Assembly: GCF_030009775.1 (NCBI RefSeq)
Contig: NZ_JASCTH010000013.1
Coordinates: forward strand, 62,001-126,000
Length of the DNA: 64,000 nt
DNA from: Actinoplanes sandaracinus
GTDB taxonomy: Bacteria > Actinomycetota > Actinomycetes > Mycobacteriales > Micromonosporaceae
Reading direction: 5' to 3'
The position numbers were made by a program, and so were the translations under genes. Below the pieces are notes generated by a model. It was given only the letters and a program-made list of their open reading frames with translations. It was not told where the DNA came from and made no database searches. Of the stretch, positions 52,242-61,775 are shown piece after piece (the first letter of the stretch is position 1; every line of letters begins with the position of its first letter).

Positions 52242-54596
52242 ATGTTGTGGCCCGAGCCGCTCTCCGTTCGCCACCAAGCCTGGGCGACTCCGCTGCGCCG
52301 GCCGCGGATGAGCAACGACGAGGACAAGCGGCCCGGCCTGTCGCTCACCAACCGCTACCTGAGCCGCGACGGCGTGCCGGTCATCCCGGTCTCCGGGGAA
52401 CTGCATTACAGCCGGGTGCCCCGCGACCGGTGGGCCGAACGGCTGCGCCAGATGAAGGCCGGTGGCGTCACCGTGGTGGCCAGCTACGTCTTCTGGCTGC
52501 ACCACTGTCCGGCACGGGGCGAGACCCGCTTCGACGGCAACCTCGACGTCGCCGCGTTCATCGACCTGGTCACCGAGACCGGCCTCGACATGGTGCTCAG
52601 GATCGGCCCGTGGTGCCACGGCGAGGCCCGTAACGGCGGCTTCCCCGACTGGGTGCAGCACGCCCCGGTCCGGCACCGCACCGACGACCCCGCGTATCTC
52701 GCGCTGGTCACCGAGTGGTTCGGGCAGATCGGCGCCGCCCTCGGTTCCTCCGGCGCGAAGCTGCTCGGCATCCAGCTGGAGAACGAGCTCTACGACCAGC
52801 CGCGGCACCTGGTCACGCTCAAGCGCCTGGCCCGCGAGGCCGGCATGGCCGCCCCCCTCTGGACCGCCACCGCCTGGGGCGGCGCCGACCTGCCGGCCGA
52901 GGAGGTCCTGCCCCTCTACGGCGGCTACGGCGACGGCTTCTGGGTCGACGCCGACGCACCGTGGGACCCGACCTTCCGGGACCACTACTTCTTCTCCCAC
53001 GTCTGGGACGACCCGGGCATCGGCGCCGACGTGCGGCGTGCCCAGGCGATCGAGGCCGCCTCCGGTGGCCCGCGCACGCCGTCCGAGGAGTTCCCCGCAG
53101 CCACCTGCGAACTCGGCGGTGGCATGGCCACCGCGTACCACCGCCGCCCCCGCCCCGAGGCGCTCGACGTCGCCGCCATCGCCCACTGCAAGATCGGCAA
53201 CGGCTCGGCCTGGCAGGGCTACTACATGTACGCCGGAGGCACCAACCCCGGCCCCGGCATGCAGGAGTCGCACGCGACCGGCTACCCCAACGACATCGCG
53301 CCTCTCGGCTACGACTTCCACGCTCCCGTCGGCGAGGCCGGCACACTCGCCCCCAGCCATGCCGAACTGCGCAGGCAGCACGCCTTCCTGTCCGCCTTCG
53401 GTCACCGGCTCGCGGAGATGCCGTCCAGCCTGCCCGACGTCCGCCCGGCCGGCGTCGAAGACTCCCAGACGCTCCGCTGGGCGCTGCGCGGCGACGGGGA
53501 GAGCGGCTTCCTCTTCATCTCCTGGCACCAGCCGCACGTCCCGTTGCCGGTCTGCCGTGACGTCCGCTTCCGGGTCTCCCTCGTCGGGCCCGTTGCCGCT
53601 TCGGCCGCTCCCGACGCTTCTTCCGGCGCTTCTGTCAGCGCCACCGCCGCCGCTGCTTCTGCCGCCGCTGCTTCCGCCGTTCGACCCGCCGTGATCGAGT
53701 TTCCCGCGCGGCCGATCGACATCCCGCCGGGGACCCTGGCCCGCTGGCCCCTCCACCTCACCGCCGGCGGCACCACCGTCACCTGGGCCACCGCCTCGGC
53801 TCTGACGCTGCTACCGGGAGACGTGCCCACCCTCGTCCTGGTGGCCGACCCCGGCATCGCCCCGGAACTCGCCGTGTCCGAAACCGTTCACGCCATCACG
53901 CCGGGCCTCACCCCTCTGCGCCTGGACGGCCTCGACGTGCTCGTCCTCCCCGCCGAGACGGCGGGTTCGCTGTGGGTCGCCGAGGACGGCGGCCGCCGCC
54001 TCTATCTCAGCGACGACGAGCTCCAGTGGGACGCCGCCGGTCAGCTCACCGTCAAAGCCTCGAAGACCGCGCGGGTACGGGTGTACGACCCGGCCGCTCG
54101 CACCTTCGCCGCCCTGGCCGTCCCCCAGCCGCAGGCCCCGGTCACCGAGCCGGTGACCGTCGAGCAGTTGCGTCCCGCCGCCGCCACGGTCCCGGTCAGC
54201 TACGGCAAACACGACGGCCGCCCGTCCGCCCCCAGCCCGGACGTCTTCGACGAACTGGCCGCCGTCTATCGTTTGCGCCTGCCCGGCTGGGCGGCCGACG
54301 AGTCCCGCGACCCGCTGCTGCGCATCCTCTGGGCCGGTGACGTCGGCGAACTCCGCATCGACGGCGACGCGGTCACCGACCGCTTCTGGGACGGCTCCGC
54401 CTGGTTGGTCAACCTGACCGACGCCGGTTACCGCGACGGAGCCCAGGTGACGCTGCACCTGCTGCCGATGGCCGCGGGTTCCCCGGTGTCCGTCCCCGAC
54501 GACGCCCGCACCCGCCTGACCGCCACCGGCTCCCAGCTGTTGTCCCTGGACACGGTCGAGGTCATCGCCCGTACCACCGCCACGGTCACCCGCTGA
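52242..54596 (+). CDS. Beta-galactosidase, GH35
   Basis: This 784-residue enzyme has the GH35 barrel at its N-terminal half and beta-rich domains after residue 450. VSGELHYSRVPRDRWAERLRQMK and GLDMVLRIGPWCHGEARNGGFPDW are family signatures; GIQLENELYDQ holds the acid Glu, and the nucleophile Glu is in AATCELGGGM. There is no signal peptide, so it acts in the cytoplasm on imported galacto-oligosaccharides, releasing galactose. An Ala/Ser-rich linker (about residues 465-480) follows the barrel. It is divergent from the transporter operon and shares its operators. GH35 here replaces the GH42 enzyme of Bacillus gan loci. Confidence 0.93.
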   Translation: MLWPEPLSVRHQAWATPLRRPRMSNDEDKRPGLSLTNRYLSRDGVPVIPVSGELHYSRVPRDRWAERLRQMKAGGVTVVASYVFWLHHCPARGETRFDGNLDVAAFIDLVTETGLDMVLRIGPWCHGEARNGGFPDWVQHAPVRHRTDDPAYLALVTEWFGQIGAALGSSGAKLLGIQLENELYDQPRHLVTLKRLAREAGMAAPLWTATAWGGADLPAEEVLPLYGGYGDGFWVDADAPWDPTFRDHYFFSHVWDDPGIGADVRRAQAIEAASGGPRTPSEEFPAATCELGGGMATAYHRRPRPEALDVAAIAHCKIGNGSAWQGYYMYAGGTNPGPGMQESHATGYPNDIAPLGYDFHAPVGEAGTLAPSHAELRRQHAFLSAFGHRLAEMPSSLPDVRPAGVEDSQTLRWALRGDGESGFLFISWHQPHVPLPVCRDVRFRVSLVGPVAASAAPDASSGASVSATAAAASAAAASAVRPAVIEFPARPIDIPPGTLARWPLHLTAGGTTVTWATASALTLLPGDVPTLVLVADPGIAPELAVSETVHAITPGLTPLRLDGLDVLVLPAETAGSLWVAEDGGRRLYLSDDELQWDAAGQLTVKASKTARVRVYDPAARTFAALAVPQPQAPVTEPVTVEQLRPAAATVPVSYGKHDGRPSAPSPDVFDELAAVYRLRLPGWAADESRDPLLRILWAGDVGELRIDGDAVTDRFWDGSAWLVNLTDAGYRDGAQVTLHLLPMAAGSPVSVPDDARTRLTATGSQLLSLDTVEVIARTTATVTR

Positions 54597-54611
54597 CCTG
54601 AGCGGGTGGTA

Positions 54612-54640
54612 GGGAGTGCGGCAGGAAAGGCCGCGCTCCC
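54612..54640 (+). terminator. Hairpin after the beta-galactosidase gene
   Basis: GGGAGTGCGGC and GCCGCGCTCCC form an 11-bp stem with one G-T pair and a 7-nt loop, 15 bp after the stop. Confidence 0.6.
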
Positions 54641-54698
54641 CGGGTGCCTACTCCGGGTGACGGCATTGTGCCGAGCTGAGGGACATCGACAGGATGGG

Positions 54699-57600
54699 AT
54701 GGTGCCGAAGACTCTCAGCTACACGCAGGCAGTGCGAATCCTCGGAAGAGGACCGGGCGCCGAGTGGATGCGGCGGCTCAACGATCTGACCGGGGGAGTG
54801 CTGCTCGGTGCCACGACCACCCTGCCCGCCGTGTTGAGCTGGTTCGATGCTCATGCCGTGTTCGCAAAGCTGTCGCAGCAGCTCGCAGGGACGGTAGGGC
54901 AGCGGCTGACCGGAGCCCATCGCCTTGACCGTACCGAGCGAGTCGCCGCCGCCCATACGGTGATTGTGATCGCTGCATGGTTCGACGCACTCGGCGAGGC
55001 CGGTCTGCCCTTCGACACGACCACCGCTGAATTCACCTCCGGCGAACAGTTCCGGCTCGCCGGTTCGATGTCGATCGGCTCAGCGGCGGTGCGCGGGCGG
55101 GAGCTGGCTGGCACCGCGTTGCGGGCGAGTATCGATCTGCCCGAGCCGCATGGGCTTCAGAGCGAGCACCGTACGCGACTCCGCGCCACATATCGGCAGC
55201 TCTCCACATCGGCACGTGCGTTTCTGCGCGGCCTGGCCCTATGGGACGCGCTCGGCCCCGGCGAGGAGAGCCGGGTGGACCAGGTGCTGACGGATCTGCC
55301 GGAGATCGCCCTCGAGCGATACGAGCGAATGCTCATGGATCTCCGGTTGGAATGCCCCGAGGTCGACCTTTGGGCTCGAGGGTGGAGCGACACCGCGTTC
55401 GAGGAATCCGTCCGCGACCTACACGAATCCGTTCGTGACATGCGCGACCTGATGCGGCGCGTTGCGGGTTCAGCGGCTGGGGACGGCGTCCCGCTCGCCC
55501 TCTCCCAAGCCTATGCGGGCATGCTCGACCGTCCCATCGTCGGCTCCACGGAACGACCGACCCACCTGGACATGCCGACTCTGCGGGCGGCCTACCTGCC
55601 GTCGCTATTCCGGATCGCGGAGGCGGTGCCAGGCGAAGCGTCCGGCGAGGAGCAGTTTTGGACGGGCATGCCGGTTCGAGGGGACCTGCACGCCTTCCTC
55701 ACCGGGTACCTCACCTCTCCCCGTGCGCAGGGCGCGCCGCTGGTGGTACTCGGCCATCCGGGCGCCGGGAAGTCAGTGCTCACCAAGGTGCTGGCGGCGG
55801 AATTGACCGAAGGAGGCTTCATCCCGGTCCGGGTGTCGCTGCGGGACGTGGACAGTTCTCTAGGGGTGCAACGCCAGATCGAACAGGCGATCCAGGACGC
55901 TACCGGCGAGTCGGTGACCTGGCCTCGCCTGGCCGAGGCTGCGGTCGGTCGGCTCCCTGTGGTCATGCTGGACGGCTTTGACGAGTTGCTTCAGGCAACG
56001 GCGACCAGCCAGAGCGACTACCTTCATCGGGTCGCCGAATTCCAACAACGTGAGCGGGACCTGGGCCGCGCTGTTGCGGTGGTGGTCACCACCCGCACCA
56101 GCGTCGCCGGCCGTGCGGTGCCCCCACCCGACACCCTGCTGCTTCGGCTGGAGCCCTTTGACACCGACCGTGTTGCCGCCTGGCTCACCGTCTGGCATGC
56201 GACGAATGAGCACCGTTTGGCCGGGCGTGGACTTCGTGCACTTCCCGCCTCGGTCGCTCTCCGCTTCCCGGATCTGGCGGGGCAACCGTTGTTGCTGCTG
56301 CTGCTTGCCCTTTACGACGCCGATGCCAATGATTTGCAGAACACAGTGGAGCTGTCCTCGAGCGAACTCTACGAGCGCCTCCTTGCGGGTTTCGCCCGTC
56401 GCGAGGTTCGTAAGGCCGCACCGCACCTGTCCGCGTCGCAGTGCGAAGCCGAGGTGGAGGTCGAACTGCGCCGCCTCTCGATCGTGGCATTCGCCATGCT
56501 CAACCGCTCCGCCCAGTGGGTGACCGAGCGGGACCTGGAGCGTGATCTCACGGCGGTCTTCGGTCCGATGCCAGGCGCTGCCGTCGGCGGGATCGGCGCA
56601 GCCGGTCTGCTCCTCGGCCGGTTCTTCTTCGTGCATCGGGCGCAGGCTGTCCGGGGCACCGAGATCCTTGCGACGTACGAGTTCCTGCACGCCACTTTCG
56701 GCGAGTATCTCGTCGCGCGCTTCACCTGGCAGCTACTTGGGGAAGCAGTGGTCCACCGGTCCATCACGGCGTCCCCTGCCGGGAAACCCGATGGCGGGCT
56801 GCTGGCCGGTCTTCTGTCATTCGTGACGCTCGCGGTGCGATCCCCGATCCTGCGTTTCCTAGGCGAATTCGCGGCAGCTCTGCCCGATGGACAGCGGGTG
56901 GAGTGGGCAGCCGCGATCGTCGACATGTATCGGCGCAGCGAGTTCCTCGATTGGGGCAGCACGGCCGGCGACTATCGGCCGGTGCTTGTGCGGATGCCGG
57001 CTCGATACGCGGCCCATACCGCGAACCTGGTTCTGTTGGCCGCCCTGTTAACCGAGAACCTGCTGTTCAGTGAGATGGTGGGACGGGCGCGGGATGCCGG
57101 CCGTAGGCATTGGCACGATCAGGCTCTGCTCTGGCACTCGCAGTTAAGGGTCGACGGCTGGAATCTGCTCACCGATGTTCTCGCGGCCGATCAATGCTGG
57201 AACGAGTCCGGTGACAAGGACGTTCGTCTTCGGGTCGCCGTCGATGGATCGGCGGTCTCCGAGACCGACCATCGCTGGCTGTTCAGCCCGTCGGGTCAGG
57301 AATCCGGTGAGCCGTTCACCTTCGGCTACGCGCCCACGGCATACTGCAGACCGGTCAGGCTGCACGCCTGCGACGTGGACGGCGTCCTTCTGAGCACTCT
57401 GGAGCCGGTGCTCGAATCGCCGCTCGCCCCGGCCTTGCAGATGTTCGCCGGTCACCTGTCGGAGACGTGTCCGTCAGCTCTCCAAGCGCTGTTCCGAGTT
57501 TGGCTGATCCCGGTCCTGAGTCTGGATGCGGAAGCCGCCCGCGCTGCCTATCTGGACTGTGCCTCATTCCGGCCGGAGGAGTTCCCGACCTGGGACCGGA

Positions 57601-57872
57601 GGTCGTACACCGCCTATCTGACGCAGTTGCTCGCGGCGTTTCGCTCGGATCTTCGGGTCCCGGGTGCTGTTGTCCTGGAGGTGATGGACATGCTCTTCGC
57701 GAAGTCGCTCGTCGAGGAGCCCATGGTGGAGGCGATCGCCTCCACCGCCGCATCAGTCCTGCATCGCGGTGTACCCGAAACCCGGACGGCCGCTCGCCTC
57801 CGGCACATCGCCCGACTGGCCGAGAGGATCGACGCCGACGGGAAGGCAGTGTTCCCTCTGGAGGACGAGTAG
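54699..57872 (+). CDS. NACHT-domain STAND NTPase with N-terminal helical domain
   Basis: This 1057-residue protein has an alpha-helical N-terminal region (about 1-330) resembling the NNH domains found before bacterial NACHT modules (TLSYTQAVRILGRG... and AAHTVIVIAAWFDALGEAG). The NACHT NTPase follows: Walker A VVLGHPGAGKSVL (about 350-362), Walker B LPVVMLDGFDELLQ (about 419-432) and a sensor-1 VVVTTRTSVAGRA. The winged-helix and helical parts continue to about 700, and residues 700-1057 form a C-terminal region without recognisable repeats that could be the sensor. Such NLR-like proteins detect infection and trigger cell death or dormancy. No separate effector gene is adjacent. Its third codon positions are visibly less GC-biased than those of neighbours, suggesting later acquisition. 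The ATG at 54699 was chosen for the domain boundary and the AGGATGGG upstream. Confidence 0.85.
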   Translation: MVPKTLSYTQAVRILGRGPGAEWMRRLNDLTGGVLLGATTTLPAVLSWFDAHAVFAKLSQQLAGTVGQRLTGAHRLDRTERVAAAHTVIVIAAWFDALGEAGLPFDTTTAEFTSGEQFRLAGSMSIGSAAVRGRELAGTALRASIDLPEPHGLQSEHRTRLRATYRQLSTSARAFLRGLALWDALGPGEESRVDQVLTDLPEIALERYERMLMDLRLECPEVDLWARGWSDTAFEESVRDLHESVRDMRDLMRRVAGSAAGDGVPLALSQAYAGMLDRPIVGSTERPTHLDMPTLRAAYLPSLFRIAEAVPGEASGEEQFWTGMPVRGDLHAFLTGYLTSPRAQGAPLVVLGHPGAGKSVLTKVLAAELTEGGFIPVRVSLRDVDSSLGVQRQIEQAIQDATGESVTWPRLAEAAVGRLPVVMLDGFDELLQATATSQSDYLHRVAEFQQRERDLGRAVAVVVTTRTSVAGRAVPPPDTLLLRLEPFDTDRVAAWLTVWHATNEHRLAGRGLRALPASVALRFPDLAGQPLLLLLLALYDADANDLQNTVELSSSELYERLLAGFARREVRKAAPHLSASQCEAEVEVELRRLSIVAFAMLNRSAQWVTERDLERDLTAVFGPMPGAAVGGIGAAGLLLGRFFFVHRAQAVRGTEILATYEFLHATFGEYLVARFTWQLLGEAVVHRSITASPAGKPDGGLLAGLLSFVTLAVRSPILRFLGEFAAALPDGQRVEWAAAIVDMYRRSEFLDWGSTAGDYRPVLVRMPARYAAHTANLVLLAALLTENLLFSEMVGRARDAGRRHWHDQALLWHSQLRVDGWNLLTDVLAADQCWNESGDKDVRLRVAVDGSAVSETDHRWLFSPSGQESGEPFTFGYAPTAYCRPVRLHACDVDGVLLSTLEPVLESPLAPALQMFAGHLSETCPSALQALFRVWLIPVLSLDAEAARAAYLDCASFRPEEFPTWDRRSYTAYLTQLLAAFRSDLRVPGAVVLEVMDMLFAKSLVEEPMVEAIASTAASVLHRGVPETRTAARLRHIARLAERIDADGKAVFPLEDE

Positions 57873-57977
57873 CCGGAACCGTCTCCCCGACGGACACAGC
57901 CCGTTGGATAACGGAAGCGTCATCAGCGGGGGTGGACGTCGTTACAGCTAGGGATGTCGCATAGTACTGTCCGTTTC

Positions 57978-60035
57978 ATGGGCGATGATCGATCTTCGGC
58001 CCGTGCTGCGCAACGCCTGGCCGAGGCGGAGTCCAGCGCGCCCGCCGTGCACTACGACGACGAGGAGCGTCCCGCCCGTGAGCTGGGCGGCCGGATCGGC
58101 GCGGCCGTCTCGATCGCCGCCTTCGCCGTCGCGCTGCTGGTGCTCTGGCAGGTGTTCCGGCCGCTGTCCGAGGGCAGTCAGTACTACCTGATCATCTTTC
58201 TGGCCGGCACGCTGCCGCTCGTCTTCCTCGCGTACCGATCAGGCTGGGGTGAGGGGCGCCAGGCGCCCACCGTGGCCGACTGGGTCCTGGCCGCCGCCGC
58301 CCTCGTGGTCTGCCTCTATCCGGTCGCTGGCGGTTACAACGCCTTCCTGAACCGTCAGGGCCTGCTCGAACCGGCCGACATCGCCTTCGGCGCGGTGCTG
58401 CTGATCCTGGTGGTCGAGGCGTGCCGGCGTACGACCGGGTGGGCGCTGCCGGTGGTCTGCCTGCTCTTCCTCGCCTACGGCTACTACGGCGGCCTGCTGC
58501 CGCAGAGCTGGCCGATCGCCCACTCCGGACTCGACTTCGCGCAGATCGTCGACGCCCTCTACAACTCGGGCAGCGGCTTCTACGGCACACCGCTGGACGT
58601 CGCGGCCACCTACATCGTGCTGTTCACCATCTACGGCGCGGTGCTCGACCTGTCCGGCGCGAGCCGGTTCTTCGTCGACCTCTCGGTCGCCGCCTTCCGG
58701 CGATCACGCAGCGCGGCGGGACGCACGGCGGTCGCCGCCGGGTTCCTTCTGGGCACGGTCTCCGGCTCCGGTACGGCGACCGCCGTCAGTGTCGGCGCGG
58801 TGACCTGGCCGATGCTGCGCCGCGCCGGATATCCCGCCGAACAGGCCGGTGGCATGCTGGCCGCGGCCGGGGTCGGCGCGATCCTCTCCCCGCCCACCCT
58901 GGGCGCGGCCGCGTTCATCGTGGCCGAATACCTGAACGTCTCCTACCTGACCGTCCTCGGCTGGGCGATGATCCCGACCGCCCTCTACTACCTCGGCATC
59001 CTGCTGGCCGTGGAGATCGACGTGCGGCGGTTCGGGGTCCGCGCGATCGACACCCCCGACACGAGCGCGTGGCGTCTGCTCGGGCGCTTCGGCTACCACT
59101 TCTCGTCGCTGATCGTCATCGTCGTGCTCCTCGCCCTGGGCGAGAGTGCCACCCGCTCGGTCGTCTACGCGACGATCCTGGCCGCCGCGCTGTCCTTCCT
59201 GGACTCCTCGGCCCGCCTGACCCCGCCGCGGATCTTCGCGGCGCTGGCCGCCGGGGTCCGTGGCGTCCTGCCGGTGGTCGCCGTCTGCGCCGCCGCCGGC
59301 GTCATCACCGCGACCACCACCAAGACCGGCCTCGGCGCGCAACTGGCGTCCCTGCTGGTGAACGGCGCGAAGGCGATCACCGACGAACCGGTCGCGGTGC
59401 TCGCGCTGACCGTGGTGCTGGCCGCGTTCGCGCTCGCCCTGCTCGGCCTGGCGGTCCCGGTCACGGCCAGCTTCATCATCGGCTGGGTGATCATCGGCCC
59501 GGCGTTGCTGACGCTCGGCGTCCCGGCGCCGGCGGCCGCCATGTTCGTCTTCTACTACTCGGTGCTGTCCGAGGTCACGCCACCGACCGCCCTGGCCGCG
59601 GTGGGCGCGAGCGCGATCACCGGCGGCCGCACCATCCCCACCATGTGGCAGGCGCTCAAGTACGCGCTGCCGGCCTTCCTCGCCCCGATCGCCTTCGTCC
59701 TCACCGACAACGGGGAATACCTGCTGGCCCGCGGGCCGGTGCTCGGCGTCCTCTGGACCACGGTCGTGGCCGCGCTCGCGGTGCTCGGCCTGGCGATCGC
59801 GACCGGTGGCTGGGTGCTCGGCGTCGGTCCGGCCGGGCCGGTGAGCCGGGTGCTCGCCGGGGCGGCCGGGCTGCTGCTGCTCTACCTGCAGCCGGTCGCC
59901 GTCGCCGCGGGCATCGCCACGCTGCTGGTGGCCGTACTCCTCGCGGCTGTGGGAAAGCGGCGATCGCCGGGGCCGGGCGCAGTGCCGAAGGCCGAAGCCC
60001 TGCCTCTCCCGGAAGGGACACCGACCCCCCAGTAA
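57978..60035 (+). CDS. TAXI-type TRAP transporter, fused small and large membrane subunits (DctQM)
   Basis: This 685-residue membrane protein fuses the 4-helix DctQ-like and 12-helix DctM-like parts of a TRAP transporter. GTVSGSGTATAVSVGAVTWPMLRRAGYP, GAILSPPTLGAAAFIVAEYL and SEVTPPTALAAVGASAITGG are DctM signatures. It takes up organic acids or amino acids using a sodium or proton gradient with help from the binding protein encoded 37 bp downstream. The ATG at 57978 was chosen because the conserved protein begins just after it. About 16 hydrophobic segments are visible. Confidence 0.92.
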   Translation: MGDDRSSARAAQRLAEAESSAPAVHYDDEERPARELGGRIGAAVSIAAFAVALLVLWQVFRPLSEGSQYYLIIFLAGTLPLVFLAYRSGWGEGRQAPTVADWVLAAAALVVCLYPVAGGYNAFLNRQGLLEPADIAFGAVLLILVVEACRRTTGWALPVVCLLFLAYGYYGGLLPQSWPIAHSGLDFAQIVDALYNSGSGFYGTPLDVAATYIVLFTIYGAVLDLSGASRFFVDLSVAAFRRSRSAAGRTAVAAGFLLGTVSGSGTATAVSVGAVTWPMLRRAGYPAEQAGGMLAAAGVGAILSPPTLGAAAFIVAEYLNVSYLTVLGWAMIPTALYYLGILLAVEIDVRRFGVRAIDTPDTSAWRLLGRFGYHFSSLIVIVVLLALGESATRSVVYATILAAALSFLDSSARLTPPRIFAALAAGVRGVLPVVAVCAAAGVITATTTKTGLGAQLASLLVNGAKAITDEPVAVLALTVVLAAFALALLGLAVPVTASFIIGWVIIGPALLTLGVPAPAAAMFVFYYSVLSEVTPPTALAAVGASAITGGRTIPTMWQALKYALPAFLAPIAFVLTDNGEYLLARGPVLGVLWTTVVAALAVLGLAIATGGWVLGVGPAGPVSRVLAGAAGLLLLYLQPVAVAAGIATLLVAVLLAAVGKRRSPGPGAVPKAEALPLPEGTPTPQ

Positions 60036-60072
60036 GTCGCCCTTGCACCATCACCTTCCGCGGAGGATAGGC

Positions 60073-61074
60073 ATGAGACGAATACTGAGTTTGGCGCTGG
60101 TCAGCGCGCTCGCGGCAGCCACCGCGGCGTGCGGCGGCCGGCAGAACACCGCCAGCACCGACGCCGGCGGTTCGGTCACCTGCGAGGTCGCCCAGGCGGC
60201 CCGTGTCGGCATCGCGACGGGCAACGCCACGGGCGTGTACTTCGCCCTCGGCAACGCCTTCGCCGAGCAGGTCAACTCCACCGGCAAGAACGTCCAGGCC
60301 ACCGCGTCGGAGACCGGCGCCTCGGTGCAGAACATCCAGCAACTGGTGGCCGGCACCTACGACGTGGCGTTCTCGCTGGCCGACACCGCCGCCGACGCGG
60401 TGAACGGCACCGGCAGCTTCACCGCGAAGCAGCCGGTGGCGGCCCTCACCCGGATCCACACCAACTACACGCAGGTGATCGTCCGCAAGGCGGCCGGCAT
60501 CAAGGACGTCGCCGGGATGAAGGGCAAACGGGTCTCCACCGGTTCCCCGAAGTCCGGCACCGAGGTCATCGCCACCCGTGTCCTGGCGGCCGCCGGCCTC
60601 AAACCGGACACCGACGTCCAGGCGCAGAAACTCGACCTCACCAAGACCGTCGACGGGATCAAGGACGGCACCGTCGACGCCCTGTTCTGGTCCGGCGGCC
60701 TGCCCACGCCCGGCATCACCGACCTGCTCACCACCAGCGCGGACCAGGTCGAGTTCCTGGACATCACACCGCTGCTGCCGGAGATGCAGAAGATCAACGA
60801 GGTCTACCAGGAGGGCGTCATCCCGGCCGCCACCTACAAGACCCCGGCCGACGTGAAGACCATCGTGGTCCCGAACTTCCTGCTGGTTCGCGACAACCTG
60901 GACCCGAACGTCGCCTGCGTGCTGACCAAGGCCCTCTTCGACCGCAAGCCGCAACTGGAACAGGCCAACGCGGCGGCCAAGGAGATCAACCTGCAGACGG
61001 CGCGTAAGACCGGTCCGGTCGCCGTCCACCGGGGCGCCGCCAAGGCCCTGGACGACCTGGGCGCCCCGAAGTAA
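60073..61074 (+). CDS. TAXI family TRAP transporter solute-binding lipoprotein
   Basis: This 333-residue lipoprotein (signal MRRILSLALVSALAAATAAC) belongs to the TAXI/NMT1-like family. VGIATGNATGVYFALGNAFAEQVN, SETGASVQNIQQLVAGTYDVAFSLADTA and KRVSTGSPKSGTEVIATRVLAA are typical. It captures the substrate for the adjacent fused TRAP membrane protein. The ATG has a GGAGGAT ribosome site. A hairpin terminator follows, so the two genes form one transcription unit. The substrate is unknown; TAXI systems often carry glutamate, 2-oxoglutarate or similar acids. Confidence 0.92.
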   Translation: MRRILSLALVSALAAATAACGGRQNTASTDAGGSVTCEVAQAARVGIATGNATGVYFALGNAFAEQVNSTGKNVQATASETGASVQNIQQLVAGTYDVAFSLADTAADAVNGTGSFTAKQPVAALTRIHTNYTQVIVRKAAGIKDVAGMKGKRVSTGSPKSGTEVIATRVLAAAGLKPDTDVQAQKLDLTKTVDGIKDGTVDALFWSGGLPTPGITDLLTTSADQVEFLDITPLLPEMQKINEVYQEGVIPAATYKTPADVKTIVVPNFLLVRDNLDPNVACVLTKALFDRKPQLEQANAAAKEINLQTARKTGPVAVHRGAAKALDDLGAPK

Positions 61075-61081
61075 CCGATGC

Positions 61082-61109
61082 CGGGGAGGCCGATCCGGCG
61101 GCCTCCCCG
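61082..61109 (+). terminator. Terminator of the TRAP transporter unit
   Basis: CGGGGAGGCC and GGCCTCCCCG form a 10-bp stem with an 8-nt loop, 7 bp after the stop codon. Confidence 0.75.
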
Positions 61110-61265
61110 CCATCTTCTTGCGGCCTTCGTGCAACCTGTCAGGGTGTTCGGCTCGTGTTTAGCGGGACCGACAGGATGGGGGGCCGGCGTGAGCGAGCTT
61201 GCGAGTGAATCATTCGGCACAGTTTCGAACTCATGGCGACGCCGGAGCGCGGCGGAGGCGGCGCC

Positions 61266-61760
61266 ATGAGCGATCGCGACATCGCGTTCGCCGAGTACTT
61301 CGCGGCACGGTCGTCCGCCATGCGGGCGACGGCGTTCCTGCTGTGCGGCGACTGGCATCGAGCCGAGGACCTGGTGCAGACCACGTTCACCAAGCTCTAT
61401 CTGCGGTGGAACCGGGTGCAGCGGCACGAGGCGCTCGACCCGTACGTCCGCAAGGCTCTGGTCTCGTCCTTCATCGATGAGGGTCGGTGGGGCTGGTGGC
61501 GGCGCGAACAACCGCACGAGGGCCGGATCGAGCGAGCGGCGGAACCGGAGCTCTCCGACGACCGGGTGACGTTGATGCGCGCGCTGGCACAGGTGCCGCC
61601 GCGGCAGCGGGCCGTGCTGGTGCTGCGTTACTGGCAGGACCTCTCGGTGGAGGACACCGCGGCGGCGCTCGGCTGCTCGCCCGGGACCGTCAAGAGCCAG
61701 GCGGCGCGCGGCCTCGACACGTTGCGCACGCTGGTCGCTCATCCCGTCACGGCCGACTGA
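61266..61760 (+). CDS. ECF sigma factor, SigE family
   Basis: This 164-residue sigma factor has region 2 (ATAFLLCGDWHRAEDLVQTTFTKLYLRW, about 22-50) and region 4 (VPPRQRAVLVLRYWQDLSVEDTAAALGCSPGTVKSQAARGL, about 110-150), matching the actinobacterial SigE (TIGR02983-type) group. It redirects RNA polymerase to a stress or development promoter set. The ATG at 61266 has GGAGGCGG upstream; an ATG 33 bp earlier is less likely. It is followed 15 bp later by a membrane protein that probably holds it in check. A possible autogenous promoter (GCAACC with CGTG 17 bp further) lies about 120 bp upstream, but this is uncertain. Confidence 0.9.
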   Translation: MSDRDIAFAEYFAARSSAMRATAFLLCGDWHRAEDLVQTTFTKLYLRWNRVQRHEALDPYVRKALVSSFIDEGRWGWWRREQPHEGRIERAAEPELSDDRVTLMRALAQVPPRQRAVLVLRYWQDLSVEDTAAALGCSPGTVKSQAARGLDTLRTLVAHPVTAD

Positions 61761-61775
61761 GGGGATCCGGAGACC

